Shown here piece after piece: positions 26,072-35,145 of a stretch of DNA of 64,000 bases (positions are counted from its first letter, which is position 1; each line of letters begins with the position of its first letter). Made by a program: the position numbers and the translations under genes. The DNA is from Agathobacter sp. Lineage in GTDB: Bacteria > Bacillota > Clostridia > Lachnospirales > Lachnospiraceae. The notes beneath the pieces were generated by a model that had not been told where the DNA came from, made no database searches, and saw only the letters and a list, made by a program, of their open reading frames with translations. The stretch lies in NCBI GenBank assembly GCA_022772675.1, contig JALEZW010000011.1:42651-106650 (forward strand). Direction: 5' to 3'.

Positions 26072-27847
26072 TCATGCCCGCATATCAAAGGAATACCTGT
26101 GCAGCTGTCCTGCTGACGGCTGATCTTTTTTCAGGAAGTCCTCCACAAAATTGACATGCTTCTCCTCATTTGTCACTGTGATTTTACTATTATATCCTTT
26201 TCTTTTAAGAACAGCCTCCAGCACCGGATAATTTTTCTCAAGAAGTGCATAGGAATCCTCATTATCCAAATAAAAATTCACACCGACCTCATGCCCTTTC
26301 ATCCGTACCGATACATCAGTGGCACCCAGATGGTCCAGATCAAGATGCAAAAAAGCTGTTAATTCCTTATCTGTCTGCAGCAGTGCTTTTTTATTTGTAT
26401 AGACAAACAATTCCCCGCTGGCATGCTGGCCGGACATTTTAAGGGGAATCTGTACATAGGTATATACCTGATTCACCTGATTCATAAATTCCACATTGTT
26501 TCTAATCTCCCCTGCAATCTGGGAAATTCCGGCATTCTCCTGCCCTGCTGCCCTTAAAGCATTTTCTATCCGACCCATCTGGCTGTTTAATCTCTCATAC
26601 AGCCTCTCCACAGGGACTTTATCCGCCAGGGATTTCGGCTCTAACATCCACTGCTGCTCCGCAGTATCTCTTATCATACTGTGAAACTCTTTTGAAGAAA
26701 ATAACCGGTATAACTTCTCCCTCTCCACTGGAAGCGGATCTTTCAGTACCTGCCGGAGATCCTTCAGGACTTCAACTACACCGCTGTCTTTTGTATAGGA
26801 AACTGCATCCCTTCCAAGTATCTGCCCGATCATATGATTGATATGCTGTAACTGCTCTTTCGAAAACAGTGCTCCTAATGTATGGGGAAATTGTGTGGAC
26901 TGATTTTCCCCCTGCACCTGCCTGGCATCGGAAGAAAGGAAATTTTCCTCCGGAATCTGTTCTGCATCGGAAGGAAGAGAATTTTTCTCCGGGACTTCTG
27001 CTAAATTCTGCTGTAATGAATCCGGACTTACCGGATTCTCAGTCTCATTCTGCGTAAAACCCGTTTCCTCCTGTATACTTTCCCGGCCGGGATTTTCCAT
27101 CATATTCATTTTGAAGGGAGCGGTCTCCGGGGACTCCGGTACTTCTTTAAGCCCCTCTGTCAGGACTCCCAGAATCTCACTGCCCAGCTGGCGTACCTGC
27201 ATGAATGCATCAGGATTTTCCTCTCCCATTGTCTTTAGAGCTGTTGGGAGCTGCTCAAGAAAGTGATCCACTTCCTTTGTAATGGCCTGACTGTCATCCA
27301 TATAATTTTCAAACTGGGAAGCATTTTCAACAGTAATGGGAATATCCAGTTTTTTCAGCTGTACCAGAGTCTGAACATTGATACGGGGATTTGCATTTAC
27401 CAGACGGGCCATCTGCTGTAAGCTGTTCCTGTCAATGGGCATCTGCTCCTCCATCATTCTGTTTACCATGGACAGATAATCCGGCTGAGCCGGAAGCCCC
27501 GCCTCTGAAAGAGCCTTCATCAATGTATAATTTGCCCCGTTCCCATCGATGGAAAAGGGTCTGATTGCTATCTGCCTGCCATCATTGGATTTTACCTGGA
27601 AAAACATGGACTCCCCCACAGAAAGGTCTATTTTTCCATCCATGCGCGCAGTCACCTGCTGTCCTCCTGAAAGCAGCAGGGTAACCATTCCGTTTTTTAC
27701 GGAACTTACCATTCCCTCAAATATATTTCCTTTTGTCAGGGAACGCAGAGAAGCTACCAGATTCTCTACCCCCTTTGTTCCGGTCAGTGTCTCAGCTCCC
27801 GAGGATATTGCCTGCTGATACTGCCTGGTCAAATCAGAAATCTGCAT
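26072..27847 (-). CDS. FliK-like hook-length-control domain protein (YlqG-like)
   Basis: 591 residues. The N-terminal 130 residues form a beta-rich region (VSSVKNGMVTLLLSGGQQV). A Gln/Glu/Pro-rich low-complexity middle (about 250-320) carries diverged repeats around LSSDARQ and LPSDAEQ. The C-terminal 120 residues (GELFVYTNKKALLQT..., VRMKGHEVGVNFYLDN) resemble the substrate-switch domain of FliK. With the FlhB-like gene downstream it reproduces the FliK-FlhB pair without a flagellum. In B. subtilis ylqG-ylqH hold the same position after rnhB. Function is unresolved in all these cases; the family call rests on the C-terminus and synteny. Confidence 0.8.
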   Translation of the reverse strand: MQISDLTRQYQQAISSGAETLTGTKGVENLVASLRSLTKGNIFEGMVSSVKNGMVTLLLSGGQQVTARMDGKIDLSVGESMFFQVKSNDGRQIAIRPFSIDGNGANYTLMKALSEAGLPAQPDYLSMVNRMMEEQMPIDRNSLQQMARLVNANPRINVQTLVQLKKLDIPITVENASQFENYMDDSQAITKEVDHFLEQLPTALKTMGEENPDAFMQVRQLGSEILGVLTEGLKEVPESPETAPFKMNMMENPGRESIQEETGFTQNETENPVSPDSLQQNLAEVPEKNSLPSDAEQIPEENFLSSDARQVQGENQSTQFPHTLGALFSKEQLQHINHMIGQILGRDAVSYTKDSGVVEVLKDLRQVLKDPLPVEREKLYRLFSSKEFHSMIRDTAEQQWMLEPKSLADKVPVERLYERLNSQMGRIENALRAAGQENAGISQIAGEIRNNVEFMNQVNQVYTYVQIPLKMSGQHASGELFVYTNKKALLQTDKELTAFLHLDLDHLGATDVSVRMKGHEVGVNFYLDNEDSYALLEKNYPVLEAVLKRKGYNSKITVTNEEKHVNFVEDFLKKDQPSAGQLHRYSFDMRA

Positions 27848-27870
27848 TTCTTCGTTCCCCCTTTCTGCAG

Positions 27871-28650
27871 TTATACAAAATTCTTGATAAAAGTGCTCCT
27901 GTGAATCGGTGTGGGACCATACCTTTTGAGTGCCGCAATATGTTTTGCACTTCCATACCCCTTATTGGAGGCAAAATCATATTCCGGATAGATAGTATCA
28001 TAATGAACCATCATCCGGTCCCTGGTCACCTTCGCCACAATGGACGCTGCACCGATGGAAATACTCTTGGCATCTCCCTTGATAATGGGCACCTGTGGAA
28101 TCGAAACCTCCGGAATGGTCACAGCATCGTTAAGTAATAATGCAGGCTGCGGAGTAAGCTGTGTAATTGCCTGCCGCATAGCCTCATAGGTAGCCTGTAA
28201 GATATTGATTTCGTCAATACGGTCCGGCCCGTCCATCCCGATTCCTACTGCCACAGCCTTTTCCATAATAATATCATAAAGTTCCTCCCGCTTTGCGGCA
28301 GATAACTGTTTGGAATCATTGATATAAAGAATATCGCAGTCTTTCGGAAGAATCACAGCACACGCAACCACCGGTCCCGCAAGGGGTCCCCTTCCTACCT
28401 CATCGATTCCAGCTATATATGTATAATTATCGTACTCTTTTTCATATTTCTTTAAGTTTTCCGTACGCGCAATTTCTTTCTGCAGTTTTTCATATCTTTT
28501 TTCAGCCGTTTCCACCAGCTTTTTCACACCGGTTCTCTCATCCCACTGATATTTTTTTATAAAAACCGGCAGTTCCTCTGCCCCGGTTTTTGCCAGTTCT
28601 TCTTTTACCAGCCCGATTGCCGGAAGCCCATTATTTTTCCTGTCAGACAT
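27871..28650 (-). CDS. rnhB: Ribonuclease HII
   Basis: 258-260 residues from ATG at 28650, just after AGAAGGGA; longer reading frames upstream overlap rbgA and lack homology. RNase HII cuts the RNA strand of RNA-DNA hybrids, including single ribonucleotides in DNA. The catalytic core is clear: IAGIDEVGRGPLAGPV (Asp-Glu pair with GRG), a third acidic residue in LLNDAV, and GAASIVAKVTRDR. The first 75 residues form an N-terminal extension typical of Gram-positive RnhB. Its start overlaps the rbgA end by 8 nt. Confidence 0.95.
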   Translation of the reverse strand: MSDRKNNGLPAIGLVKEELAKTGAEELPVFIKKYQWDERTGVKKLVETAEKRYEKLQKEIARTENLKKYEKEYDNYTYIAGIDEVGRGPLAGPVVACAVILPKDCDILYINDSKQLSAAKREELYDIIMEKAVAVGIGMDGPDRIDEINILQATYEAMRQAITQLTPQPALLLNDAVTIPEVSIPQVPIIKGDAKSISIGAASIVAKVTRDRMMVHYDTIYPEYDFASNKGYGSAKHIAALKRYGPTPIHRSTFIKNFV

Positions 28651-29509
28651 CTTTTTCCCTTCTGTAATGATCCGGAAGTTCCAACGTAATCCTTCCCAGC
28701 TTTCCACTGCGGAACTCATCAATCAAAAGTGCCGCTGCCTTGCTGTAATCCAATTCTCCGCCTTTTGTGAGACACTTTCTGCTCTCCGCAATGCAAAGCA
28801 GTACCTGGGAAAGCTCCCCCTCTTCACTGATTCCATAACGTTCTTTTAAAATACCGGAATACTGATTCCTTAAGAAACGAATCAATTCAATTGCCAGCTC
28901 ATCTGTATTTAATATCTCATCCTTGATGGACCCGATCAGTGCCAGCTTAAGCCCCACCGTCTGATCCTCAAATTTCGGCCATAAGATTCCCGGCGTATCT
29001 AAAAGTTCTACGCTTTTATTTAACCGGATCCACTGCTTTCCCTTGGTCACTCCCGGCTTGTTTCCGGTCCTGGCACATGCCTTCCCGGCATAGGAATTGA
29101 TAAAAGTGGACTTTCCCACATTGGGAATCCCCACCACCATAGCACGAACCGGGCGGTTTTTAATGCCGCGTTTCCGGTCTCTCTCTACCTTTTCCTTACA
29201 AACTTCCATAATGCTGTCTGTAATGGCTTTCATTCCATTTTTGCTCCTGGCATCCAGACTGACTACAAAATATCCCTTTTCCCGGAAAAATCCAGTCCAT
29301 GCATCCGTAGCATCTTTGTCCGCCAGGTCCGCCTTATTCATGAGAATCAGACGATATTTATTTTTCCCAAGCTCATCAATATCCGGATTTCTGCTGCTTT
29401 GTGGAATTCTCGCATCCAACAGTTCTATTACCAGATCTACCAGCTTGATATCCTCCTGCATCTGTCTCTTTGCCTTCGTCATATGACCGGGATACCATTG
29501 AAAATTCAT
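28643..29509 (-). CDS. rbgA: Ribosome biogenesis GTPase RbgA (YlqF)
   Basis: 288 residues from ATG at 29509, preceded by AGAGG; a start 24 bp upstream is less likely. It is a circularly permuted GTPase: the G4 motif NKAD comes before the G1 P-loop GIPNVGKSTFINS and the G3 DTPG. It begins with the typical NFQWYPGHMTKAKRQ. RbgA drives late 50S assembly. The position between lepB and rnhB matches the B. subtilis order. Confidence 0.96.
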   Translation of the reverse strand: MNFQWYPGHMTKAKRQMQEDIKLVDLVIELLDARIPQSSRNPDIDELGKNKYRLILMNKADLADKDATDAWTGFFREKGYFVVSLDARSKNGMKAITDSIMEVCKEKVERDRKRGIKNRPVRAMVVGIPNVGKSTFINSYAGKACARTGNKPGVTKGKQWIRLNKSVELLDTPGILWPKFEDQTVGLKLALIGSIKDEILNTDELAIELIRFLRNQYSGILKERYGISEEGELSQVLLCIAESRKCLTKGGELDYSKAAALLIDEFRSGKLGRITLELPDHYRREKDV

Positions 29510-29548
29510 ATTTTCCTCTTTTCTGATTTTCATCGTAAAACCGGCAGG

Positions 29549-30130
29549 TTAATGTATCATTCCCATATCTGTAATATTCCGGAAATGGAACCATGCCTTT
29601 CCTACGATATAATCCTTTTTTACGTTTCCGATATTTGCCATGCGGCTGTCTTCACTGTTATTTCGGTTGTCTCCCAGTACAAAGTACTCATTTTCCCCGA
29701 GTTTTACCTCATCCTCTGCAACACCGGGATCCTCAATGGAAGCCACCGTTGTTTTCTCACTGTAGTGTTTGCCATTCACATATACAGCACCGTCATCAAT
29801 CTTTACCATATCTCCCGGTCCCGCAATGATACGTCGTACATAGTAATGGGATTTCTCATTCCCGTTTGGCAGGAATACTACCACATCCCCTGGTTTAGGT
29901 CCCCGCACCATGTAGACAAACCGGTTTACAAAAATCTGTTCCTCATTGTTTAATGTATCCAGCATGGCATTTCCCACAACTGATGTCCGGAACCCGAAAA
30001 AGCTGACCAGTGTATAGGCAATCGCAATGACAATCACACACTCCACAGCCCAGCCCAGGATTTCCTTAAACAGCGGAACATTAAATTTTTTCCGTCTACG
30101 GCTGAAATTCAGCCCTCCTCTTCTTCTCAT
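29549..30130 (-). CDS. lepB: Signal peptidase I homologue lacking the catalytic Ser-Lys dyad
   Basis: 193 residues: a basic N-terminus, one membrane helix (about 27-46), then the S26 fold. The box that should read GxSMxPTL reads GNAMLDTL, so the nucleophile Ser is Ala55 (codon GCC, 29968-29966). The box that should read VKRxIxxPGD reads VRRIIAGPGD, so the general-base Lys is Arg99 (codon CGA, 29836-29834). The later structural box GDNRNNSEDSR is intact and the frame is open, so it is conserved rather than decayed. By family knowledge it should not cleave signal peptides; a binding or regulatory role, like other inactive homologues such as staphylococcal SpsA, is likely. An active signal peptidase must be elsewhere. 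Confidence 0.9.
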   Translation of the reverse strand: MRRRGGLNFSRRRKKFNVPLFKEILGWAVECVIVIAIAYTLVSFFGFRTSVVGNAMLDTLNNEEQIFVNRFVYMVRGPKPGDVVVFLPNGNEKSHYYVRRIIAGPGDMVKIDDGAVYVNGKHYSEKTTVASIEDPGVAEDEVKLGENEYFVLGDNRNNSEDSRMANIGNVKKDYIVGKAWFHFRNITDMGMIH

Positions 30131-30160
30131 TCTGTCCCCCTAATAAGCCATTCGTTTTGG

Positions 30161-30176
30161 GTATCTGTTCAGAACC
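30161..30176. repeat. Half copy of the TATTCAGAAC palindromic element
   Basis: GTATCTGTTCAGAACC upstream of the LepB-like gene resembles the left end of the element at 4035 (TAACTATTCAGAAC). No matching right end is nearby, so it is a degraded or solo end. Confidence 0.45.
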
Positions 30177-30182
30177 ATTTTG

Positions 30183-30211
30183 AAAAAAAGGATGCCACCG
30201 AAGCGACACCC
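30183..30211 (-). terminator. Intrinsic terminator downstream of rplS
   Basis: On the minus strand a 9-bp stem (GGGTGTCGC/GTGGCATCC, with G-U pairs) closed by a stable cUUCGg tetraloop, then a run of seven T. It ends 16 bp after the rplS stop and separates rplS from lepB. Confidence 0.92.
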
Positions 30212-30226
30212 TTTTATGAAGCAAAA

Positions 30227-30580
30227 TTATTTTACTAACTCTTTTACCTTTGCAGCCTTGCCCACACGGTCTCTTAAGTAGTAAAGTTTAGCACGGCGAA
30301 CCTTACCTCTGCGGACAACCTCAACCTTCTCAACGTTCGGAGAATGAAGGGGCCAGGTCTTCTCAACACCAACACCGTTAGAAAGCTTTCTTACAGTGAA
30401 AGTCGCACGGTTGCTTCCGCCCTGCTTCTTGATTACAGTTCCTTCAAATACCTGAATACGCTCACGGTTTCCCTCTTTGATCTTTCCGTATACCTTAACG
30501 GTATCTCCAACGGAAAACTGTGGTACCTCAGACTTTAACTGCTCTGCCTCAATGTTCTTGATAATTTCACTTGCGTTCAT
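30227..30580 (-). CDS. rplS: 50S ribosomal protein L19
   Basis: 117 residues from ATG at 30580, with AGGAGG 8 nt upstream. Typical sequence: [20 protein letters not shown], then [20 protein letters not shown] and [16 protein letters not shown]19 sits at the 30S-50S interface. It follows trmD after 114 bp and may have its own promoter in that gap, and it ends at a strong terminator. Confidence 0.97.
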   Translation of the reverse strand: MNASEIIKNIEAEQLKSEVPQFSVGDTVKVYGKIKEGNRERIQVFEGTVIKKQGGSNRATFTVRKLSNGVGVEKTWPLHSPNVEKVEVVRRGKVRRAKLYYLRDRVGKAAKVKELVK

Positions 30581-30694
30581 TTCTGTGACCTCCTGATTCA
30601 TTTGACGTTCTTAATGCACTGGCAACAGAGGACCGTCACAATACTCACAACATTAATACATTATCATAATACTTCTAAAAAAGCAAGCACTTTT

Positions 30695-32137
30695 TTAAAT
30701 CCTTTGCTTTTCGGCCTCCATCCAGAAAATGGTATCCCTGGACAGATAAAAGCCCAGTTTCTGCTGCAATCCCAGAGATTCCTTATTATCTGTCACCACC
30801 TGGGAAAAAGGTATCTTCCCCTGTTCCAGCATGAGATTGGTCATATAGGTTTGGAGTGCAGCTGCCACGTGGTTTCTCCTGAACCCCTCAGCTACCATAA
30901 GCATCCCAATACTTCCCTCGCAGTGCTGCCCGATAAATCCTGCCAGTGTATCTCCATAAAAGGCCCCCACCAGCATTCCCTTTTCTATGCGGGAGCTTAA
31001 ATATTCCTCGTCACAGCATCCCTCATAAATTTCAAATACCTGTGCCAGATCCGTCAAAGCCAGCCTTCTTAAATACAGACCATCCTCCCTGGTCAGATCC
31101 GGCCGGTACAGTCCCCGTACCGGAAGTTTTTCATGTCTGGTACAGACTGCCTGATAGCATTCACATTCCGTTTCCAGTCCATACTTTTTCGTAAAATACG
31201 GGATCATCTCTTTCTGATGGATGACCACAAGAGGAATTTCCTTCACCGGCAGTTCCCAGTTTCCGGCATCCGGCAAAAGAGAAGTGTCCACACAGGCATG
31301 AAAATAGATCTCATACTCCATATCCTTTAAGAGAATCTGCCCCTGTCCCCGGTAGATAAGCAGGGCTCTTCCCCTGTTGATCAGTTCAATCATATCGATA
31401 TGCAGGAGTTTTTTCTTAATCAGCATTTCCCTGCACTCCTGCAGTTCCTGATACCGCTCATACAGATCCGGTCGTCTCTCTCTTGTCCGAATCACCGACT
31501 GTTCCCTTTTCCAGGTATCAATCTGTCTCTGATTTCCGGAAAGCAAAACCTTTGGCACCGGCTTACCGTGCCACACCTCCGGCCGGGAGTACTGGGGATG
31601 TTCCAGTAAATCCCCGTGAAAAGACTCTGTTAAGGCAGATTCCTCATTTCCCAGCACCCCCGGTACCAGTCTTGCAACAGCATCCACGATGACCATTGCC
31701 GCAAGCTCGCCGCCTGTCAGAACATAATCTCCGATGGAAATGTAATCCGTCACCACTTCCTCCAAAACCCGCTCATCAATACCCTCATAATGTCCGCACA
31801 GAAGAAGTAAATCATCCTGTTCAGCAAATTCCTTAGCCCGTGCCTGGGTAAAGGGTGTTCCCTGAGGTGTCACATAGATGACACGTCTCTTTGCCTGCTC
31901 GGGGATCCGTTCCAGTACATGGCTGCAGGCATCATAAACCGGCTGTACCTGCATCAGCATTCCTGCACCGCCTCCATAAGGATAGTCATCCACACGGTTG
32001 TGTTTATCTTTCGAGTAATCTCGGATATTAACCGCTTCAATCCCTATCTTATTCTGTTGTACCGCGCGCCCGGTGATACTGGTCATAAGTCCCTGCATGA
32101 CCATTTCCGGAAAAAGTGTTAATATGTGAAATCTCAT
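30695..32137 (-). CDS. trmD: tRNA (guanine37-N1)-methyltransferase fused to a GNAT acetyltransferase domain
   Basis: 480 residues from ATG at 32137, preceded by AGGAG. Residues 1-240 are Trm[44 protein letters not shown], and [18 protein letters not shown]; it methylates G37 of tRNAs to prevent frameshifting. Residues about 245-480 form a second domain with GNAT features: [19 protein letters not shown] and a final [13 protein letters not shown] with FWM. The junction ([18 protein letters not shown]) is continuous with no stop codon. TrmD alone is normally about 240 residues, so the length is double. The fusion might modify a tRNA base, a protein or a small molecule; the acetyl acceptor is unknown. 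Confidence 0.92.
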   Translation of the reverse strand: MRFHILTLFPEMVMQGLMTSITGRAVQQNKIGIEAVNIRDYSKDKHNRVDDYPYGGGAGMLMQVQPVYDACSHVLERIPEQAKRRVIYVTPQGTPFTQARAKEFAEQDDLLLLCGHYEGIDERVLEEVVTDYISIGDYVLTGGELAAMVIVDAVARLVPGVLGNEESALTESFHGDLLEHPQYSRPEVWHGKPVPKVLLSGNQRQIDTWKREQSVIRTRERRPDLYERYQELQECREMLIKKKLLHIDMIELINRGRALLIYRGQGQILLKDMEYEIYFHACVDTSLLPDAGNWELPVKEIPLVVIHQKEMIPYFTKKYGLETECECYQAVCTRHEKLPVRGLYRPDLTREDGLYLRRLALTDLAQVFEIYEGCCDEEYLSSRIEKGMLVGAFYGDTLAGFIGQHCEGSIGMLMVAEGFRRNHVAAALQTYMTNLMLEQGKIPFSQVVTDNKESLGLQQKLGFYLSRDTIFWMEAEKQRI

Positions 32138-32242
32138 GAAATGCTCTCCTACATTCATGTAATATGGCGTTTCTCCCTTTTCGAAACCGTTTTTCTGAAA
32201 CAAATTCGTAAATCATAAAATTTCAAAAGAGGTGCCTGTATT

Positions 32243-32755
32243 TTAGTCCTCTGCAAGTCCCGGAAGAAGATGTACTCGCATCTGTCCCTGTTCTATATCC
32301 ACATGCAAAATGCAGTCATGGATTGCCGGAATAAGCAGGTCTTTTTTCCCATCTCTGCTTACTACATAGACATCGTTCGCACCGGTCTCCAGTACATCGG
32401 AAATTGTTCCAAGTTCTTCTCCCTCATCGGAAATTACCCGGATACCGATCAGATCCGCAATAAAATATTCGTCCTCTCCAAGCTCCACGGCATCTTCTCT
32501 TTTTACCAAAAGCTTTGCCTGCCGGAATTGTTCCACATCATTAATATTATCCAGATCCTTGAATTTTAAAATAACCAGATTTTTAAAGAACTTAACCCCT
32601 GTAATAGTAAGTTCCATCCGGGTTTTTCCTGTATCAAGAATCACATTTTTCAGTTTCTTAAACCGCGCCGGATCATCTGTCGTGGGAAATACTTTTACTT
32701 CACCACGCACGCCATGGGTCGTTGTAATGACACCAACCTGTAATAAATCCTCCAT
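32243..32755 (-). CDS. rimM: Ribosome maturation factor RimM
   Basis: 170 residues. N-terminal motif VGVITTTHGVRGEVKVFP is diagnostic; the C-terminal PRC-barrel carries DEYFIADLIGIRV and LLIPAIHDCILHVD. RimM binds S19 and helps assemble the 30S head. It lies upstream of trmD and downstream of a terminator hairpin (32812-32837), so it may be transcribed separately from rpsP-khpA. Confidence 0.95.
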   Translation of the reverse strand: MEDLLQVGVITTTHGVRGEVKVFPTTDDPARFKKLKNVILDTGKTRMELTITGVKFFKNLVILKFKDLDNINDVEQFRQAKLLVKREDAVELGEDEYFIADLIGIRVISDEGEELGTISDVLETGANDVYVVSRDGKKDLLIPAIHDCILHVDIEQGQMRVHLLPGLAED

Positions 32756-32811
32756 CCTTTCTCCGTCTCCTACAGCCTATTACTTTTTGGTAACTATTAC
32801 ACTTTTTGTTT

Positions 32812-32837
32812 AAAAACGCCCCTCCGGTCAGAGGGGC
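32812..32837 (-). terminator. Terminator or attenuator between khpA and rimM
   Basis: Perfect stem GCCCCTC/GAGGGGC (32818-32824 and 32831-32837) followed on the minus strand by GTTTTTA. It lies 18 bp after the khpA stop, inside a gene block that is usually one operon, so it should lower or end transcription before rimM-trmD. Confidence 0.85.
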
Positions 32838-32854
32838 ATTCCATTTCTTATTTG

Positions 32855-33085
32855 TTACTGTACGATTTCTACAATAACTTTTTTGTCTTCTTTGGACGCA
32901 GCAGCCTTTACAACAGCACGAATCGCCTTTGCAATCCGTCCCTGTTTTCCGATGACTTTCCCCATATCCGACTGTGCTACATGCAGTTCTAAAATGGTTC
33001 CCTTTTCATCTTCTTTTTCAGTTACAGCTACCTCATCTGGAAAATCAACGAGTGATTTTGCAATTACTTCTACTAATTCTTTCAT
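32855..33085 (-). CDS. khpA: KH-domain RNA-binding protein KhpA (YlqC)
   Basis: 76 residues from ATG at 33085; longer forms upstream overlap rpsP. The single KH domain contains IGKQGRIAKAIRAVVKA, the GxxG loop that holds RNA. KhpA pairs with KhpB/Jag in Firmicutes and influences cell elongation and small-RNA biology. It follows rpsP after 16 bp. Confidence 0.94.
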   Translation of the reverse strand: MKELVEVIAKSLVDFPDEVAVTEKEDEKGTILELHVAQSDMGKVIGKQGRIAKAIRAVVKAAASKEDKKVIVEIVQ

Positions 33086-33101
33086 TACATTACACCCACC
33101 T

Positions 33102-33347
33102 TTATTTTTCGATTCCGGCTGCCTTGAAGATTCTGTTAACAGTCTCTGTCGGCTGTGCACCATTTGCTAACCACTTCTTAGCTAATTCAGCATCTACATG
33201 ATACTCGCTTGGATCTCTGGTCGGATCGTATGTTCCGATCTCTTCGATAAATCTTCCATCTCTCGGGGAACGGGAATCTGCAACAACGATTCTATAGAAA
33301 GGAGCCTTCTTCTGACCCATTCTTCTTAATCTGATCTTTACTGCCAT
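33102..33347 (-). CDS. rpsP: 30S ribosomal protein S16
   Basis: 81 residues, typical size. It starts [20 protein letters not shown] and contains [17 protein letters not shown] and [13 protein letters not shown]. It lies downstream of ffh after 37 bp and is followed by khpA; same strand and likely the same transcript from the ylxM promoter. Confidence 0.97.
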   Translation of the reverse strand: MAVKIRLRRMGQKKAPFYRIVVADSRSPRDGRFIEEIGTYDPTRDPSEYHVDAELAKKWLANGAQPTETVNRIFKAAGIEK

Positions 33348-33384
33348 CTTGTTTTCACCTCCTATGTTTGATTGCTTCTTTTAT

Positions 33385-34743
33385 TTAAAAGGGAAGTCCT
33401 TTTCCTTTGAACATTCCTCTTTTACCACGTTTATTACCCATCATGCCGGGCATCTTCTTCATCATTTTCTTCATCTGCTCAAACTGCTTGACCAGCCTGT
33501 TCACATCTGCAATTTCCACGCCGGCACCCTTTGCAATACGGTTTTTCCGGCTTGGATTTAAAAGCCCCGGATTTTTCCGTTCCTGGGGAGTCATGGAATA
33601 GATAATGGACTCGATACGCTTCATATTTTTCTCAGCTTCATCCGTATCAATCTCCGGCATCTTTCCTCCACCAAGTCCCGGCATCATGCCCAGCATACTG
33701 GAAAGACCGCCCATCTTTTTCATCTGGTTAACTGACTCCAAATACATGTCGAAATCAAACTCGTTCTTCCGCATTTTCTGCTCGAGTTCTTTCGCCTTTT
33801 CTTCATCGAGATTTTCCTGAGCTTTCTCAATCATGGTGAGCACATCACCCATGCCGAGAATACGGGATGCCATACGCTCCGGATAAAACTGCTCCAGATC
33901 CGAAAGCTTTTCTCCCATACCGGCATACAAAATCGGCTTTCCTGTTACTGCACGGATAGAAAGGGCTGCACCACCACGGGTATCACCATCAAGCTTTGTA
34001 AGAACCACACCATCAATGCCAATTTTATCGTTGAAGGTGGATGCCACATTGACTGCATCCTGACCGGTCATTGCATCTACCACAAGAAGTGTCTGGAACA
34101 CATCCACTGCCTGCTTGATTTCCACCAGTTCCTCCATCATTTCTTCATCCACATGGAGACGGCCGGCGGTATCAATAATCAGCACATTGCACTCTTCTTT
34201 TCTGGCATGTTCCACAGCGGCTTTGGCAATATCTGCAGGCCGGTTCTTCGTCCCCATGGAGAATACCTCCACGCCCTGTTTCTCACCGTTAATCTGCAAC
34301 TGTTCAATGGCTGCCGGGCGGTAAACATCACAGGCTGCAAGCAATGTCTTCTTTCCCTTTGCCTTCAGCTTTCCCGCAATCTTTGCAGTGGTGGTTGTCT
34401 TACCGGCTCCCTGTAAACCGACCATCATAATGACTGTCAGTTCTTTGCCCGGGCGAAATGCAATCTCTGTTGTCTCGGAACCCATCAGCCGGATCATCTC
34501 TTCATTTACGATCTTGATGACCATCTGACCGGGATTTAATCCACTCATGACATCCTGACCGATTGCCCGCTCCTGCACATCCTTAACAAACTGCTTTACC
34601 ACGCGGAAATTCACGTCCGCCTCTAAGAGTGCCATCTTAACCTCACGGAGTGCTGTCTTTACATCTTCCTCGGTTAACCGACCCTTACTGCGCAGGCTCT
34701 TAAATACATTCTGCAATTTTTCGGAAAGACTGTCAAATGCCAT
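33385..34743 (-). CDS. ffh: Signal recognition particle protein Ffh
   Basis: 452 residues: N domain, GTPase G domain and Met-rich M domain. G motifs GLQGAGKTTTTAKIAG, DTAGR and TKLDGDTRGG are present; the C-terminus carries runs of Met (QFEQMKKMMKKMPGMMGNK) that bind signal peptides and SRP RNA. It delivers nascent membrane proteins to FtsY (41949-42923). It starts 1 bp after ylxM. Confidence 0.97.
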   Translation of the reverse strand: MAFDSLSEKLQNVFKSLRSKGRLTEEDVKTALREVKMALLEADVNFRVVKQFVKDVQERAIGQDVMSGLNPGQMVIKIVNEEMIRLMGSETTEIAFRPGKELTVIMMVGLQGAGKTTTTAKIAGKLKAKGKKTLLAACDVYRPAAIEQLQINGEKQGVEVFSMGTKNRPADIAKAAVEHARKEECNVLIIDTAGRLHVDEEMMEELVEIKQAVDVFQTLLVVDAMTGQDAVNVASTFNDKIGIDGVVLTKLDGDTRGGAALSIRAVTGKPILYAGMGEKLSDLEQFYPERMASRILGMGDVLTMIEKAQENLDEEKAKELEQKMRKNEFDFDMYLESVNQMKKMGGLSSMLGMMPGLGGGKMPEIDTDEAEKNMKRIESIIYSMTPQERKNPGLLNPSRKNRIAKGAGVEIADVNRLVKQFEQMKKMMKKMPGMMGNKRGKRGMFKGKGLPF

Positions 34744-34744
34744 A

Positions 34745-35089
34745 CTACAGCTCCTCTATGATCTGATTCGAAATTGCTTCAATCTGTTCTACAATGTCCT
34801 CATCTCTTGACTGATGAAACTGTGCCGACAGTCTGTGAATCTCCTCCACATCCTTCTTCACGGAGAGGAACTTTTCTACAAGGTGAAGCTTCTTCTCATA
34901 GTCCGAAAGTTTCTTCCCACAGCGCTTGACCATATCTGCCACGCCCTGTCTGCTGATGCCCTCTTCCCCGGCAATTTCTCCCAGCGAGAGGTCATTAAAA
35001 ACAAAATCCTCGTAGATGCGGCGCTGGTGTTCATTCAACAGTTCACCATAAAAATCATACAAATATGCCTGTTTCAGTTTCTCTTCCAC
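34745..35089 (-). CDS. ylxM: YlxM family HTH protein (SRP-associated)
   Basis: About 114 residues from GTG at 35089, 6 nt after AAGGTG. A TTG further upstream would open a longer frame, but it lies inside the promoter (-35 TTGACA) and cannot be translated. The sequence [15 protein letters not shown] and [21 protein letters not shown] has the sigma-factor-like helix-turn-helix of YlxM, which activates the SRP GTPase in Firmicutes. It is the first gene of the ylxM-ffh-rpsP-khpA operon. Confidence 0.9.
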   Translation of the reverse strand: MEEKLKQAYLYDFYGELLNEHQRRIYEDFVFNDLSLGEIAGEEGISRQGVADMVKRCGKKLSDYEKKLHLVEKFLSVKKDVEEIHRLSAQFHQSRDEDIVEQIEAISNQIIEEL

Positions 35090-35105
35090 ATCAATCACCT
35101 TGGAT

Positions 35106-35134
35106 ACTTTACCACAACAGGAAACAGGTGTCAA
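35106..35134 (-). promoter_or_regulatory. ylxM: Promoter of the ylxM-ffh-rpsP operon
   Basis: On the minus strand perfect -35 TTGACA (35134-35129), 17-nt spacer, -10 TAAAGT (35111-35106). The expected start of transcription leaves only about ten bases before the GTG start of ylxM, so the leader is very short. Confidence 0.8.
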
Positions 35135-35145
35135 GTATTTTTTCT

